Notes under the pieces: generated by a model
Databases searched by the model: none
Seen by the model: the letters and a program-made list of their open reading frames with translations, nothing else
What the model was told of the DNA's origin: nothing
Translations under genes and position numbers: made by a program
Assembly: GCF_001426185.1 (NCBI RefSeq)
Contig: NZ_LMRP01000001.1
Coordinates: 186,483 to 250,482 of the forward strand
Direction: 5' to 3'
DNA from: Rhodococcus sp. Leaf247
Lineage (GTDB): Bacteria > Actinomycetota > Actinomycetes > Mycobacteriales > Mycobacteriaceae
DNA length: 64,000 nucleotides
Part shown: positions 37,235-47,948 of the stretch, piece by piece
How positions within the stretch are numbered: the first letter of the stretch is position 1
Layout of the letters: each line of letters opens with the position of its first letter

Positions 37235-38125
37235 GTGCCCGTCGCGCCAGATCCCCACCCCGCCTTCGCGTCGTTCGCGCACCCCGAGCGGCTCGTCACG
37301 ACGCAGTGGCTGTCCGCCAACATCGGCACACCGGGGCTCAAGGTCGTCGAATCCGACGAGGACGTCCTGCTCTACGACGTCGGCCACATCCCCGGCGCCG
37401 TCAAGATCGACTGGCACCTCGACCTCAACGACCCGGTCACTCGCGACTACGTCGACGGCGCAGCGTTCGCCGATCTGATGAACCGCAAGGGAATCTCCCG
37501 CGAGGACACCGTCGTCATCTACGGCGACAAGAGCAATTGGTGGGCCGCCTACGCCCTCTGGGTCTTCACCCTGTTCGGCCACGAGGACGTGCGGTTGCTC
37601 GACGGAGGTCGCGACGCCTGGCTGGCGGAGAACCGGGACACCACGCTCGACGTTCCCGAGACCTCCGTCTCCGGCAGCTACCCCGTCGTCGAGCGCGACG
37701 ACGCAGCGATCCGCGCGTTCAAGGACGACGTCCTCGCCCACCTCGGATCGGGACCGCTGGTCGACGTCCGGTCCCCCGCCGAGTACACCGGCGAGCGCAC
37801 CCACATGCCCGACTACCCGGACGAGGGTGCCTTGCGCGGCGGTCACATCCCGTCCGCAGTGAGCATCCCGTGGGCGAAGGCCGCAGCTCCCGACGGACGC
37901 TTCAAGTCCCGCGACCAGCTCGACGAGGTGTACGCCGACGTGTCGTCCGACGCCGAGGTCATCGCCTACTGCCGCATCGGCGAGCGCTCGAGCCACACCT
38001 GGTTCGTGCTCACGCACCTCCTCGGATACTCGAACGTCCGCAACTACGACGGTTCGTGGACGGAGTGGGGCAACGCGGTCCGCACACCCATCGCCCGCGG
38101 CGAGGAGCCCGGGGTACTGCAGTGA
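37235..38125 (+). CDS. sseA: Thiosulfate sulfurtransferase (rhodanese) SseA
   Basis: Two-domain rhodanese that transfers sulfane sulfur from thiosulfate. At 296 residues it has an inactive N-terminal and an active C-terminal rhodanese domain; the catalytic cysteine loop is [14 protein letters not shown]. The W-rich segment [18 protein letters not shown] is typical of the actinobacterial form. GTG start. The stop overlaps the sufE-like start (GTGA), so sulfur transfer and acceptance are coupled. Equivalent to Rv3283. Confidence 0.92.
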   Translation: MPVAPDPHPAFASFAHPERLVTTQWLSANIGTPGLKVVESDEDVLLYDVGHIPGAVKIDWHLDLNDPVTRDYVDGAAFADLMNRKGISREDTVVIYGDKSNWWAAYALWVFTLFGHEDVRLLDGGRDAWLAENRDTTLDVPETSVSGSYPVVERDDAAIRAFKDDVLAHLGSGPLVDVRSPAEYTGERTHMPDYPDEGALRGGHIPSAVSIPWAKAAAPDGRFKSRDQLDEVYADVSSDAEVIAYCRIGERSSHTWFVLTHLLGYSNVRNYDGSWTEWGNAVRTPIARGEEPGVLQ

Positions 38126-38541
38126 CCGGCGCTCTTCCCGCTCCCCTCGCGGAGATCGTCGAGGACTTCGGTGCCGTCGAGGGTCAGGACAAGATCACTC
38201 TGCTGCTCGAGTTCAGCAACGAACTCCCCGCGCTTCCTGCCGGACTCGAGCAGGCGGCGATGGAGCCGGTGCCGGAGTGCCAGTCGCCGCTGTTCCTGTC
38301 CGTCGACTCGTCCGACCGTTCGGCGGTGCGGCTGTTCTTCAGCGCTCCGCCGGAGGCACCGACCACCCGCGGGTTCGCGTCGATCCTCGCGCAGGGGCTC
38401 GACGGCCTGCCGGCGGACGACATCCTCGGGGTACCGGACGACTTCTACACCGAGTTGGGGCTCGCCGACACTGTGAGTCCCCTACGGCTGCGCGGAATGT
38501 CGGCGATGTTGAGTCGGGTGAAGAAGCATCTTCGCGGCTGA
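38122..38541 (+). CDS. SufE-family sulfur acceptor (Rv3284-type)
   Basis: A 139-residue SufE-like protein. SufE carries persulfide sulfur from a desulfurase to Fe-S cluster assembly; here the partner is probably SseA, encoded directly upstream with a 4-base overlap. The sulfur-carrying cysteine is in [13 protein letters not shown], the usual SufE position. [13 protein letters not shown] [19 protein letters not shown] forms the C-terminal helix. Length is normal. Confidence 0.9.
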   Translation: MTGALPAPLAEIVEDFGAVEGQDKITLLLEFSNELPALPAGLEQAAMEPVPECQSPLFLSVDSSDRSAVRLFFSAPPEAPTTRGFASILAQGLDGLPADDILGVPDDFYTELGLADTVSPLRLRGMSAMLSRVKKHLRG

Positions 38542-38647
38542 GAGCGTCGATATGTACTGACAATCTCGGTCTCGGCGGTAGACTGAGGTACCGAGAGCGC
38601 AGTCCGTCAGGGGTCGCGCGCCGGGTGTGGGAGGGGCAGTCCCGAAA

Positions 38648-40108
38648 GTGGAGTTCACCGAGCTGGTCGACTACCCGATCCCGGCAGGCACCATCACCGA
38701 GTGGATTCCCAGTGTCGGACCGCATGCCTCCACCCCCGAGGACGCCGGGTGGCTCGAGGACGACCGGCCCACGTCGTTCGTTCACGAAGCCCACCTGCGG
38801 CGGACCATCGCCGATCCGTCCGCCGGCCGCGAGTCGTGGCTCGGAACGGCGTTCGACATCCCCGGCACCCTGGACAAGGCGGCGTTCCGGCGGGCCGTCC
38901 TGGCGTGGATCGACCGCCACGAGGGCATGCGCTCCAATGCCACGATCGACCCGGACAGCGGGGTTCTGTCGCGGGTCACGGCCCCCGTGGGTGCCACCGA
39001 CATATGGGTGATCCAGCAGGACGAGTGCACGCGCGCCGACGAGGTGTACGAACATCTCCAGCATCTGTTCGACGAGTACACCTCGCCGCTGGTGTGGCCG
39101 TCGTACGCGTTCGTGACCCTCGAGCCCCGTTCGACCGACGACGTTCCCGACCACGTCACGGTGTTCTTCGCGGCCGACCACTCGATCATCGACGGTCTCT
39201 CCATCGTGCTCATCGCGCACGAGTTGACCCGGCTGTACGAGGAGGAGACGACCGGCGTCCACGCCGGTCTGTTCCCCACCGGCAGCTACCTCGATTTCGG
39301 TGAACTCGAACGCACCCTGTGCAGCGGCGTCGATCACACACACGACGCCGCTGTGGAGTGGTCTCGATTCCTCGCCGAGAACGGCGGGCAGTTCCCGTCG
39401 TTCCCTCTGGACATCGGCCCCGCTCCCGAGGTCCGGGTCCCGCAGAACGGGCTGTCCGCCTGGATCATGACGCCGGAGGAAGCCGAGTCGTTCACCGTCG
39501 CATGCCGTAAGACGGGGCCCGGGTTCCTCGCCGGCTTGATGGCGGCGATGGGCGCGGCGTCCTACGCCGTGTCGGGGGCACCCCGCTTCCGGACCGTCAC
39601 CCCGATGCACACCCGGCACGACCCGTCGTGGGCCGCATCCCTCGGATGGTTCGTCGGGGTCGCTCCGCTCGCGTTCGACGTCGCCGACGGTGAATCGTTC
39701 GGCGACCTGGTCGTGCGCGCCGGATCGGAACTGGCCCGTACCAAACCGGTATCGAAGGTGCCGTTCGATCTGATCGCCGATGCCACCGGCGTCGACGTGC
39801 TGCCGCGGTTCGTCGTGTCGTTCATGGACGTCCGCTTCGCTCCGGACGCCCGCACGTGGCCCGACATCAACGCGCGAGCTCTCCGCAGCAAGAAGTACGA
39901 CCACGACGTCTACCTGTGGATCCATCGCACGCCGCAGGGCGTCAACATCTCCTCACGGTTCGCCGGCACCGAGGTCGCTGCCGCCGCGGTGCACCGGTTC
40001 GTCGGCGAGCTGAGGGCCGTGCTGACCGCGGTCGCGAGCACGGGGACATACCTGGTGCACGCGCCGGAAACACCCCACCTAGACTCCGAAACAAGGATGT
40101 CCATCTAA
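38648..40108 (+). CDS. PapA-like acyltransferase 4 (between sufE-like and accA3)
   Basis: A 486-residue PapA-type acyltransferase with canonical HSIIDG at residues 178-183. It begins [20 protein letters not shown], nearly the same opening as PapA-like 1, so the two are recent paralogues that ended up about 5 kb apart. The GTG start at 38648 was chosen by this alignment and a GGGAGGGG motif 11 bases upstream; a GTG seven codons earlier is possible. [28 protein letters not shown] and [12 protein letters not shown] are second-lobe marks. In M. tuberculosis the flanking genes Rv3284 and accA3 are adjacent, so this gene is an insertion. Confidence 0.83.
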   Translation: MEFTELVDYPIPAGTITEWIPSVGPHASTPEDAGWLEDDRPTSFVHEAHLRRTIADPSAGRESWLGTAFDIPGTLDKAAFRRAVLAWIDRHEGMRSNATIDPDSGVLSRVTAPVGATDIWVIQQDECTRADEVYEHLQHLFDEYTSPLVWPSYAFVTLEPRSTDDVPDHVTVFFAADHSIIDGLSIVLIAHELTRLYEEETTGVHAGLFPTGSYLDFGELERTLCSGVDHTHDAAVEWSRFLAENGGQFPSFPLDIGPAPEVRVPQNGLSAWIMTPEEAESFTVACRKTGPGFLAGLMAAMGAASYAVSGAPRFRTVTPMHTRHDPSWAASLGWFVGVAPLAFDVADGESFGDLVVRAGSELARTKPVSKVPFDLIADATGVDVLPRFVVSFMDVRFAPDARTWPDINARALRSKKYDHDVYLWIHRTPQGVNISSRFAGTEVAAAAVHRFVGELRAVLTAVASTGTYLVHAPETPHLDSETRMSI

Positions 40109-40185
40109 TCTCGTGGGCGAGAACCCGCGTATGCCCGCCGGAGCGATACCTCGCGACGGCCTATCCGACCCTCACAGGAGGCTTC

Positions 40186-41982
<1,797 letters not shown>

Positions 41983-42018
41983 TCCACCGAGACAGCCCGC
42001 CCCCGTTAGGCTCCACTC

Positions 42019-42435
42019 ATGGCTGACGACAGTCCTGACGTGAGAATCGGGACCGCCGAACGGGAGCGGGCTTTTTCGTTGCTCAGCGAGCATTTCGCTG
42101 CGGGACGGTTGGGCACCTCGGAGTTCGACGAACGATCGGCTGCCGTATCGGCAGCAGTGACCCGCGGGGAACTCGTGCCGCTGTTCCGCGACCTTCCGGG
42201 TGGATCCGCGATGCTGCACTCCGACCAGCCGACGTCACCCGATTCGAGCCCGGCGATCGCGTCGTCGGGACACCTACCCGCGGTGAGCGGTGGACGGGAC
42301 TATCGAGCCGTGGCGATGGGCATCATGCCGCTCGCGGCGCTCGTGCTTTTCTTCGTCACCGGGTCATGGCTGTGGTTCCTGGCCGTCCCTGCCGCCGGTG
42401 CGATCCTGTATGCGGGCCGCAAGGACGACTCGTGA
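42019..42435 (+). CDS. DUF1707 small membrane protein
   Basis: A 138-residue protein with the N-terminal DUF1707 domain (RIGTAERERAFSLLSEHFAAGRL, then FDERSAAVSAAVTRGEL), a Ser/Pro-rich linker, and two short hydrophobic helices near the C-terminus (AVAMGIMPLAALVLFFVTG and WLWFLAVPAAGAILY). DUF1707 occurs widely in actinobacteria at the cell surface or with sensor proteins; its role is unknown. Its stop overlaps the start of the HAD gene (GTGA). Confidence 0.8.
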   Translation: MADDSPDVRIGTAERERAFSLLSEHFAAGRLGTSEFDERSAAVSAAVTRGELVPLFRDLPGGSAMLHSDQPTSPDSSPAIASSGHLPAVSGGRDYRAVAMGIMPLAALVLFFVTGSWLWFLAVPAAGAILYAGRKDDS

Positions 42436-43136
42436 CGGCGATCCGAGCGGCACTCTTCGACGTCTTCGGAACGGTCGTCGACTGGCGCGGCGGCATCGCA
42501 TCGTCCACCCGGACCTGGCTCGACGACCACGCGCCGGACCGAACCGACATCGATACCGGAGAGTTCGCGGCTAGGTGGCGAGCGAAGTATCAGCCGTCGA
42601 TGCAGCCGATCAGGGAGGGTCGGCGCGAATTCACCGCACTCGACGTCCTGCATGGGGAAAGTCTGCTGGAACTTCTTGACGAGTACGCGTTGCCCACCGA
42701 TGCCGCCGAGGAGCTCAACCGTGCGTGGCACAGGCTTCCACCATGGCCCGACTCGGTGGCCGGCATCTCGGCGATCCGCGAATCCGTCATCGTGGCACCG
42801 CTGTCGAACGGCAACATCTCGCTGCTGCTCGACATGGCGAAGAATGCCGGCCTGCCGTGGGACGCGATCCTCGGGGCCGAGGTGGTGCGGGCGTACAAGC
42901 CGACGCCCGAGTCCTACCTCCGCACGGCGGCGGTCCTCGACCTGGCACCGGACCAGTGTCTGATGGTCGCCACACACAACGACGACCTCGCCGCCGCGCG
43001 TGGGTGCGGACTGCGGACCGCCTTCGTCAGGCGACCTCGTGAACACGGCCCGGAACAGTCGTCGTCCGAGCCGACCGACGACTGGAACTACGTCGTCGAC
43101 GATCTACTCGAACTCGGAGTCCTACTGCGTCAGTGA
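42432..43136 (+). CDS. HAD-superfamily hydrolase, haloacid dehalogenase type II-like
   Basis: A 234-residue hydrolase. Motif I is LFDVFGTVVDW (nucleophile Asp at residue 9), motif II is PLSNGN, motif III is the Lys of RAYKPTPESY, and motif IV is ATHNDDLAAARGCG. This set, with VFGTVVDWR in motif I, is that of L-2-haloacid dehalogenases, but many such proteins hydrolyse phosphates or are uncharacterised. GTG start, coupled to the DUF1707 gene. The last bases overlap a convergent methyltransferase gene. Confidence 0.85.
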   Translation: MTAIRAALFDVFGTVVDWRGGIASSTRTWLDDHAPDRTDIDTGEFAARWRAKYQPSMQPIREGRREFTALDVLHGESLLELLDEYALPTDAAEELNRAWHRLPPWPDSVAGISAIRESVIVAPLSNGNISLLLDMAKNAGLPWDAILGAEVVRAYKPTPESYLRTAAVLDLAPDQCLMVATHNDDLAAARGCGLRTAFVRRPREHGPEQSSSEPTDDWNYVVDDLLELGVLLRQ

Positions 43137-43642
43137 ATGATCCGCTCGTACACGCCCACTTCGGAGCCCGTCTCCCACTCGCCGAGCCCCGCGAAGGTGG
43201 ACAGCACGCGCTCGTGGTTCCAGTCCTCGTCGACGTGGATCTCGTGCGGGTTGCCCTCGATCTCGTGCTGGGGGTAATGGACGATCGGAATGGAAAGGTA
43301 CACCGCGCGGCGCGCCGCAGCAGAACACTTCTCCCACAGCGCGAGTGCGTCCGCCTCGGTCATGTGCTCGGCGACGTCACCGATGATCACCACGTCCGCA
43401 GCCGGTAGGTCGACCTTGCGTGCATCACCGATGACGATCTCGTCGTAATAGTCGTGCAGTCGGTACGTGTCGACGTACGGCTGCCAGATCTCGACGCCCG
43501 TGATGTGCGAGACCGCGGGCCCGGCAAGCAGTTTGGCGTACGTTCCCACCCCCGGCCCGATGTCGAGCACGGTCACCGGGCTGTCGGCCCCCAGCGCGGT
43601 CACTCGGTCACGGATCCAGCTCTTACCCTCTGTCGAACTCAT
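43130..43642 (-). CDS. SAM-dependent methyltransferase-like protein
   Basis: A 170-residue class I methyltransferase fold. Motif I is VTVLDIGPGVGTYAKLL, followed by an acidic residue in GVEIWQPYVD, and DVVIIGDVAEHMTE takes the place of motif IV. It is short for a methyltransferase with its own acceptor domain, so substrate cannot be guessed. Start ATG 43642 (MSSTEGKSWIRD) lies inside the end of the MobA-like gene; ATG 43648 is an alternative. It ends 7 bases into the convergent HAD gene. Confidence 0.75.
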   Translation of the reverse strand: MSSTEGKSWIRDRVTALGADSPVTVLDIGPGVGTYAKLLAGPAVSHITGVEIWQPYVDTYRLHDYYDEIVIGDARKVDLPAADVVIIGDVAEHMTEADALALWEKCSAAARRAVYLSIPIVHYPQHEIEGNPHEIHVDEDWNHERVLSTFAGLGEWETGSEVGVYERIIH

Positions 43643-44219
43643 CGGCATGGGTTCGTGTGCCCACCCCGGGCATTTCGTAACCGTCGCTGCGGTGGTCGTG
43701 GTCGCGGCCGGTCGCCAGATCGCTGCAGTCGACGAGGACGACGTCGGGATTGTCGGCCAGGAATGCCCGCGCTCCCCGGTCTCCGTCCGCTGCACCGGCC
43801 GCCTGCGGCCACCAGTGCCGCGCGAGCACGACGGGATGTCCGGGCCGGCCGTCGAACGTCGCTCGCGCCAGACCCGTGGAAAGCGACGCCTCGACGACGC
43901 GTCCGACCACGTCGCCGCCGATGTCGGGAGTGTCCACCAGGTGCAGTACGGCCTTGTCGGCGTCGGTCGTGGCGCATGCCTGCAGGCCCACCCGGACCGA
44001 GCTGCCCATGCCGGTACGCCACTCGTCGTTCATCACGGCATGCGCGCCGGCAGGCATCTCGGGTGCCGCCGCACCCACGACGACCAGCACCTCGTCGCAG
44101 CCACCCTCCCGCAGTGCACGGACGGCGAGCCTGAGCCACAGCCCCTCGTGCGCCAGGATCTTCGGTTCGCCGTAGCGGGTGCCCGCACCCGCCGCGAGCA
44201 CCACGCCGATCGAGGTCAT
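43623..44219 (-). CDS. MobA/MocA-like nucleotidyltransferase
   Basis: A 198-residue NTP-transferase of the molybdenum-cofactor group (MobA/MocA/CoxF-like). The opening GVVLAAGAGTRYGEPKIL is the nucleotide-binding loop, and LVDTPDIG and FDGRPGHPVVLARHWW are typical of the cytidylyltransferases that finish the cofactor of xanthine-dehydrogenase-type enzymes. A xanthine dehydrogenase lies about 8 kb away, so cofactor maturation for it is a reasonable inference. ATG 44219 chosen; an in-frame GTG lies 9 bases upstream. Confidence 0.78.
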   Translation of the reverse strand: MTSIGVVLAAGAGTRYGEPKILAHEGLWLRLAVRALREGGCDEVLVVVGAAAPEMPAGAHAVMNDEWRTGMGSSVRVGLQACATTDADKAVLHLVDTPDIGGDVVGRVVEASLSTGLARATFDGRPGHPVVLARHWWPQAAGAADGDRGARAFLADNPDVVLVDCSDLATGRDHDHRSDGYEMPGVGTRTHADEFDRG

Positions 44220-44244
44220 ACCTGCCACTATGGCACCCCGGACG

Positions 44245-44322
44245 GTGGAGTTTCTGCTCCTGTCGCACCGATTGTCGACGGGATCCCGCTGCTATCGCCG
44301 CCGAGAGGAGCAGAAACTCCAC
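44245..44322. mobile_element. 78-base MITE-like element with terminal inverted repeats
   Basis: Perfect 17-base terminal inverted repeats, GTGGAGTTTCTGCTCCT at 44245-44261 and its complement at 44306-44322, enclose 44 bases with no coding capacity. The element is flanked exactly by an 8-base direct repeat CCCGGACG (44237-44244 and 44323-44330), as expected of a target-site duplication. It fills nearly the whole gap between the MobA-like and PNPOx-like genes. It could equally fold as a hairpin and end transcription of the PNPOx-like gene. Other copies could not be searched for. Confidence 0.6.
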
Positions 44323-44334
44323 CCCGGACGCCAT

Positions 44335-44976
44335 CTACTCCAGCCGCGCCTCGAGCTCGGCGATGCGGTCGACCAGCACCTTCTCCCGCGCCGCGGCGTC
44401 ACGCTCGTAGAGCGCCCCCATCCTGCTCACGTAGTCCTGGTCGTAGCGCGGGATGATGCTGCGGGTGCAGTTCCAGTCGATCGCCTCGACGGAGATCACG
44501 ACGCTGCGCTCGCACCGCGACTCGACGGTGCCGCCGGGCACCTGCCGGAGTCGCTCGAGCAACGCCGGGTCCGCGCTTCCCTCGACCACCGTCGCGCGGC
44601 CGTAGATCTTCACGCGCTGGCGGCGCGGGTAGTCCACGACGATCAGCGCCACACGATCGTTCGCGTCGAGATTGCCGGCCGTCACAAACTGGTTGTTCCC
44701 GGCGAAGTCGGCGAACGCGAGTGTGTGGTCGTCGAGCACCTGCAGGAACCCGGCCGGCCCGCTGCGGTACTGGACGTAGGGCCATCCGGTCTCGGTGACC
44801 GTCGACAAATAGAACTGATCCGCCGCGCGGATGATCACCGTCTCGCGGCCGTCGAGTTCGTCGGGTCCGTCGTCGCCGCGTTCCGTCTGCGCACCGTAGG
44901 CCGTGTAACTGCCCTTCTCACGCTGCCGTGCGAGCGTCGAGGGTCCGAACACCAGGTGGTGATAGTGGTTGCTCAT
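44335..44976 (-). CDS. Pyridoxamine-5'-phosphate-oxidase-like FMN/F420-binding-fold protein
   Basis: A 213-residue split-barrel protein. VTETGWPYVQYRSGPAGFLQV and VALIVVDYPRRQRVKIYGRATV are typical of the PNPOx-like family; some members bind FMN, others F420 or haem. IDWNCTRSIIPRYD near the C-terminus is shared by a subgroup annotated as pyridoxamine oxidase family proteins of unknown substrate. A short coiled-coil-like helix ends the protein. ATG 44976 follows GAGGGGTG. Not part of the purine operon, from which it diverges. Confidence 0.8.
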   Translation of the reverse strand: MSNHYHHLVFGPSTLARQREKGSYTAYGAQTERGDDGPDELDGRETVIIRAADQFYLSTVTETGWPYVQYRSGPAGFLQVLDDHTLAFADFAGNNQFVTAGNLDANDRVALIVVDYPRRQRVKIYGRATVVEGSADPALLERLRQVPGGTVESRCERSVVISVEAIDWNCTRSIIPRYDQDYVSRMGALYERDAAAREKVLVDRIAELEARLE

Positions 44977-44998
44977 CACCCCTCACTCTTCACCACCT

Positions 44999-45016
44999 GT
45001 TGGCGGATCACCCAAC
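44999..45016. promoter_or_regulatory. Candidate purine-locus operator, site 1
   Basis: GTTGGCGGATCACCCAAC is an imperfect palindrome (seven of nine base pairs) upstream of the permease operon. Thirteen of its 18 positions match site 2 at 50429-50446, which lies before the 8-oxoguanine deaminase/xanthine dehydrogenase operon. The PucR-type regulator encoded between the two operons is the obvious candidate binder. Sequence similarity is seen directly; regulation is inference. Confidence 0.45.
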
Positions 45017-45179
45017 GACCAGCGCGAACCGGTGACCCGACTTTGTGCGGTCTCGACTGGCGGGGTGGCCCGGCATGGCGGATTCTGATCGCACCGCACT
45101 CCGGTCACTCGCCGCCCTGCACCGTCGCAGGGCACCGCCACAGGCCCCTACGGCCCTCGCCTGGAACCAGGTCCCACTC

Positions 45180-47084
45180 ATGACTGTTCGCTCCGCCGTC
45201 ACACGGCGCCACCCCGTCGACGAGGTTCTCCCCGCCCACAAGCTGGCGGCCTACGGGTTCCAACACGTCGTCGCGTTCTACGCCGGGGCGGTGCTGGTCC
45301 CGATCATCATCGGTGGTGCCATCGGGCTCACCAACGAGCAGTTGATCCACCTGATCAACGCCGACCTGTTCACGTGTGGCATCGCGTCGATCATCCAGGC
45401 TGTCGGCTTCCGGAAGATCGGTGTGAAACTGCCGCTTCTGCAGGGCGTCACGTTCGCCGGCGTCAGCCCCGTCATCGCGATCGCGATGGCGAACGGCGGC
45501 GGAACCGAGGGCCTGCTGTACGTGTACGGCGCCGTCATCGTGGCGGGCCTGTTCACGTTCCTCATCGCTCCGTGGTTCAGCAGGCTGCTGAGGTTCTTCC
45601 CGCCGGTGGTGACCGGCACGGTCATCGCCATCATCGGTATCGCGCTGCTGCCGGTGGCCGTGAACGATGCCGTCACCAATCCTGCGACGCACGAACAGGA
45701 TCCGACCAACGGTCGGTGGATGGCCTACGCGATCGGCACGCTGGTGATCATCGTGCTGATCCAGCGGTTCTTCCGCGGCTTCACCGCCACCATCGCCGTG
45801 CTGCTGGGACTCGTCATCGGCAGCGCCACTGCGTACGTGTTAGGCGACATGACGTTCGACGGTGTGTCCGAGGCGTCGTGGGTCGGGTTCACGCAGCCGT
45901 TCCTGTTCGGCGCGCCCAAGTTCAGCGTCATCGCCATCATCTCGATGATAGTGGTGCTCATGATCACGGCGGTCGAGTCGACGGGTAGCGTCTTCGCGAC
46001 GGGTGAGATCGTCGGCAAGCGGATCACGAAGGACGACATCGCCGCCACCCTGCGCGCCGACGGCGTGGCCACGGTCATCGGTGGTTCCTTCAACTCGTTC
46101 CCGTACACAGCCTTCTCGGAGAACGTGGGCCTGGTGCGCCTGACGCGCGTGCGCAGTCGCTGGGTGGTCGCCGCCGCCGGTGCCATCATGATCGTCCTGG
46201 GCCTGCTGCCGAAGACGGCGGCGGTGGTCGCGTCCATTCCGTCGCCCGTCCTGGGCGGCGCCGCGCTCGCGCTCTTCGCCACCGTGGCGGTCGTGGGCAT
46301 CCAGACCCTGTCGAAGGTGGACTTCACCGATCACCGCAACCTCATCATCGTCGCGACCAGTCTCGGTCTCGCCCTGCTGGTCACGATCCAGCCGACCGTC
46401 TCGGAGGGTGTCCCGAGCTGGCTCGAGCTGCTGTTCTCGAGCGGCATCGTGCTCGGTGCGTTCACCGCGATCGTGCTCAACATCCTGTTCTTCCACGTGG
46501 GTGGCTCGCGCGGTGCGACGGTGGCGGGTTCCCCCGGCGACTCGATCACTCTCGACGCCGTCAACGAGATGAGCCTCGACGCGTTCTCGGAGACCTTCGG
46601 CGACGTCGTGCAGGGATCCGACTGGGTGGTGCGTCGCGCATACGAGCAGCGGCCCTTTGCCGATGCCCATGCACTACGGGAAGCGTTCCAGGATTCCCTG
46701 CTCGCGGGAACCACGGAAGAGCAGGTCGAGCTGATCAGCGCCTTCCCCGATCTGGGTAGCGAGGACGACACGGGTGAGGCGTTCGCCAAGGACCACGTCT
46801 CGCTCGCGCACCTCGGCGACGAGGAGCATCGCTCGGTTGTCGACCTTGCTACCGCCTACCGCGATCACTTCGGCTTCCCCCTCGTCATCTGTGCCGCCGA
46901 GACCGAGCACTACGACAGGGTGCTCGCCAACGGGTGGTCACGGATGGAGAACTCGCCCGGCGCGGAGCGGTCGTTCGCGATGATCGAGGTCGCGAAGATC
47001 GCGAATCACCGGTTCGACGACCTGGTCGCCGATGCGAACCCGATCGCCGCGGCGCGCTTCGGCAGACTGAACGACCTGTCCTGA
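45180..47084 (+). CDS. Urate/xanthine permease fused to an OHCU-decarboxylase-like domain
   Basis: A 634-residue fusion. Residues 1 to about 450 are an NCS2-family nucleobase permease: LAAYGFQHVVAFYAGAVLVP, then about 12-14 helices with SVFATGEIVGK and FPYTAFSENVGLVRLT, the usual signature. Residues 464-634 match 2-oxo-4-hydroxy-4-carboxy-5-ureidoimidazoline decarboxylase, with RPFADAHALREAF, FGFPLVIC and EVAKIANHRFDDL. The catalytic HPDL is FPDL here (Phe522), and the SxxEQ motif is not recognisable, so the domain is probably inactive. Start ATG 45180; an upstream ATG at 45075 is possible. First gene of the uraD-uraH-urate oxidase operon. Confidence 0.88.
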   Translation: MTVRSAVTRRHPVDEVLPAHKLAAYGFQHVVAFYAGAVLVPIIIGGAIGLTNEQLIHLINADLFTCGIASIIQAVGFRKIGVKLPLLQGVTFAGVSPVIAIAMANGGGTEGLLYVYGAVIVAGLFTFLIAPWFSRLLRFFPPVVTGTVIAIIGIALLPVAVNDAVTNPATHEQDPTNGRWMAYAIGTLVIIVLIQRFFRGFTATIAVLLGLVIGSATAYVLGDMTFDGVSEASWVGFTQPFLFGAPKFSVIAIISMIVVLMITAVESTGSVFATGEIVGKRITKDDIAATLRADGVATVIGGSFNSFPYTAFSENVGLVRLTRVRSRWVVAAAGAIMIVLGLLPKTAAVVASIPSPVLGGAALALFATVAVVGIQTLSKVDFTDHRNLIIVATSLGLALLVTIQPTVSEGVPSWLELLFSSGIVLGAFTAIVLNILFFHVGGSRGATVAGSPGDSITLDAVNEMSLDAFSETFGDVVQGSDWVVRRAYEQRPFADAHALREAFQDSLLAGTTEEQVELISAFPDLGSEDDTGEAFAKDHVSLAHLGDEEHRSVVDLATAYRDHFGFPLVICAAETEHYDRVLANGWSRMENSPGAERSFAMIEVAKIANHRFDDLVADANPIAAARFGRLNDLS

Positions 47085-47108
47085 TCCGCACCACAGAAGG
47101 GAACGCCC

Positions 47109-47624
47109 GTGTTCCTGCACGAAGCACTCGGACTCGACGGATTCAATCGGCTGTCCGATCGCGCCGCGATGCACGCCTTGTTCGAGTGCTGCTCGTCATC
47201 CATCTGGGCGCGCCGGGTGGCCGCCGGCCGCCCCTTCGACAGCGCCGAGGCCCTCCTGGAACGCGCCGACAGCGAGTTGGAGGAACTGTCCGAGACGGAG
47301 ATCGACCGCGCACTCGACGGTCATCCGCGCATCGGTGCCTCGGTGACCGCCGGCTCGTCGTCGCAGCGAGAGCAAGCGGCTGTGAGCGAGGCGGACCAAG
47401 GCGTCAAGGACGCGCTCGCGGCAGGTAACCGGACCTACGAGGAGAAGTTCGGCCACGTGTACCTGGTGTGTGCGACCGGCCGACCGGCGACGGAGCTTCT
47501 CGCTATCCTCACCGAGAGGCTCGACAACGATCCGGAGGCGGAGAGGCGCGTGATGAGAACAGAACTGGCGAAGATCAATCGAATCAGGTTGACCCGCATG
47601 CTGACCGAGCGGACCGAACAATGA
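47109..47624 (+). CDS. uraD: OHCU decarboxylase
   Basis: Decarboxylates the OHCU intermediate of urate breakdown to S-allantoin. The 171-residue helical protein keeps the catalytic His72 in GHPRIG and the Glu-Gln pair in SQREQ (Glu88), and ends with FGHVYLVCATGRPATELL and ELAKINRIRLTRML, the family C-terminus. GTG start with GAAGGG upstream. The uraH start overlaps its stop (ATGA). This is the enzymatically plausible decarboxylase of the locus, in contrast to the domain fused to the permease. Confidence 0.92.
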   Translation: MFLHEALGLDGFNRLSDRAAMHALFECCSSSIWARRVAAGRPFDSAEALLERADSELEELSETEIDRALDGHPRIGASVTAGSSSQREQAAVSEADQGVKDALAAGNRTYEEKFGHVYLVCATGRPATELLAILTERLDNDPEAERRVMRTELAKINRIRLTRMLTERTEQ

Positions 47625-47944
47625 GTGTCAGCACCCACGTCCTCGACGCGGTGCACGGAACCCCGGCGACGGGGGTAGGTCTGGCGGTGGTCGACGAGCA
47701 CGGCGACGTGGTCACCACGGGGATCACCGACGAGGAGGGGCGCGCGAAGGAACTGCTGCCCGACGACGCCCTTGCCGGTGTCTACACGCTGGTGTTCGAC
47801 ACCGCCGCGTACTTCGAACAGTCCGGGACGCAGACCTTCTACCCCGAGGTGTCCATCACCTTCACCGTCCGCGACGTCGATGCGCACCACCATGTTCCGC
47901 TGTTGCTGTCTCCGTTCGCGTACTCCACCTATCGAGGAAGCTGA
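47621..47944 (+). CDS. uraH: 5-hydroxyisourate hydrolase
   Basis: Transthyretin-like enzyme that opens 5-hydroxyisourate, the product of urate oxidase. At 107 residues it is full length, with the N-terminal STHVLDAVHGTPATG, the middle TDEEGRAKEL, PEVSITFTV and the diagnostic C-terminal YRGS. The ATG overlaps the uraD stop, and urate oxidase follows 5 bases later. Confidence 0.95.
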   Translation: MSVSTHVLDAVHGTPATGVGLAVVDEHGDVVTTGITDEEGRAKELLPDDALAGVYTLVFDTAAYFEQSGTQTFYPEVSITFTVRDVDAHHHVPLLLSPFAYSTYRGS

Positions 47945-47948
47945 CGCC

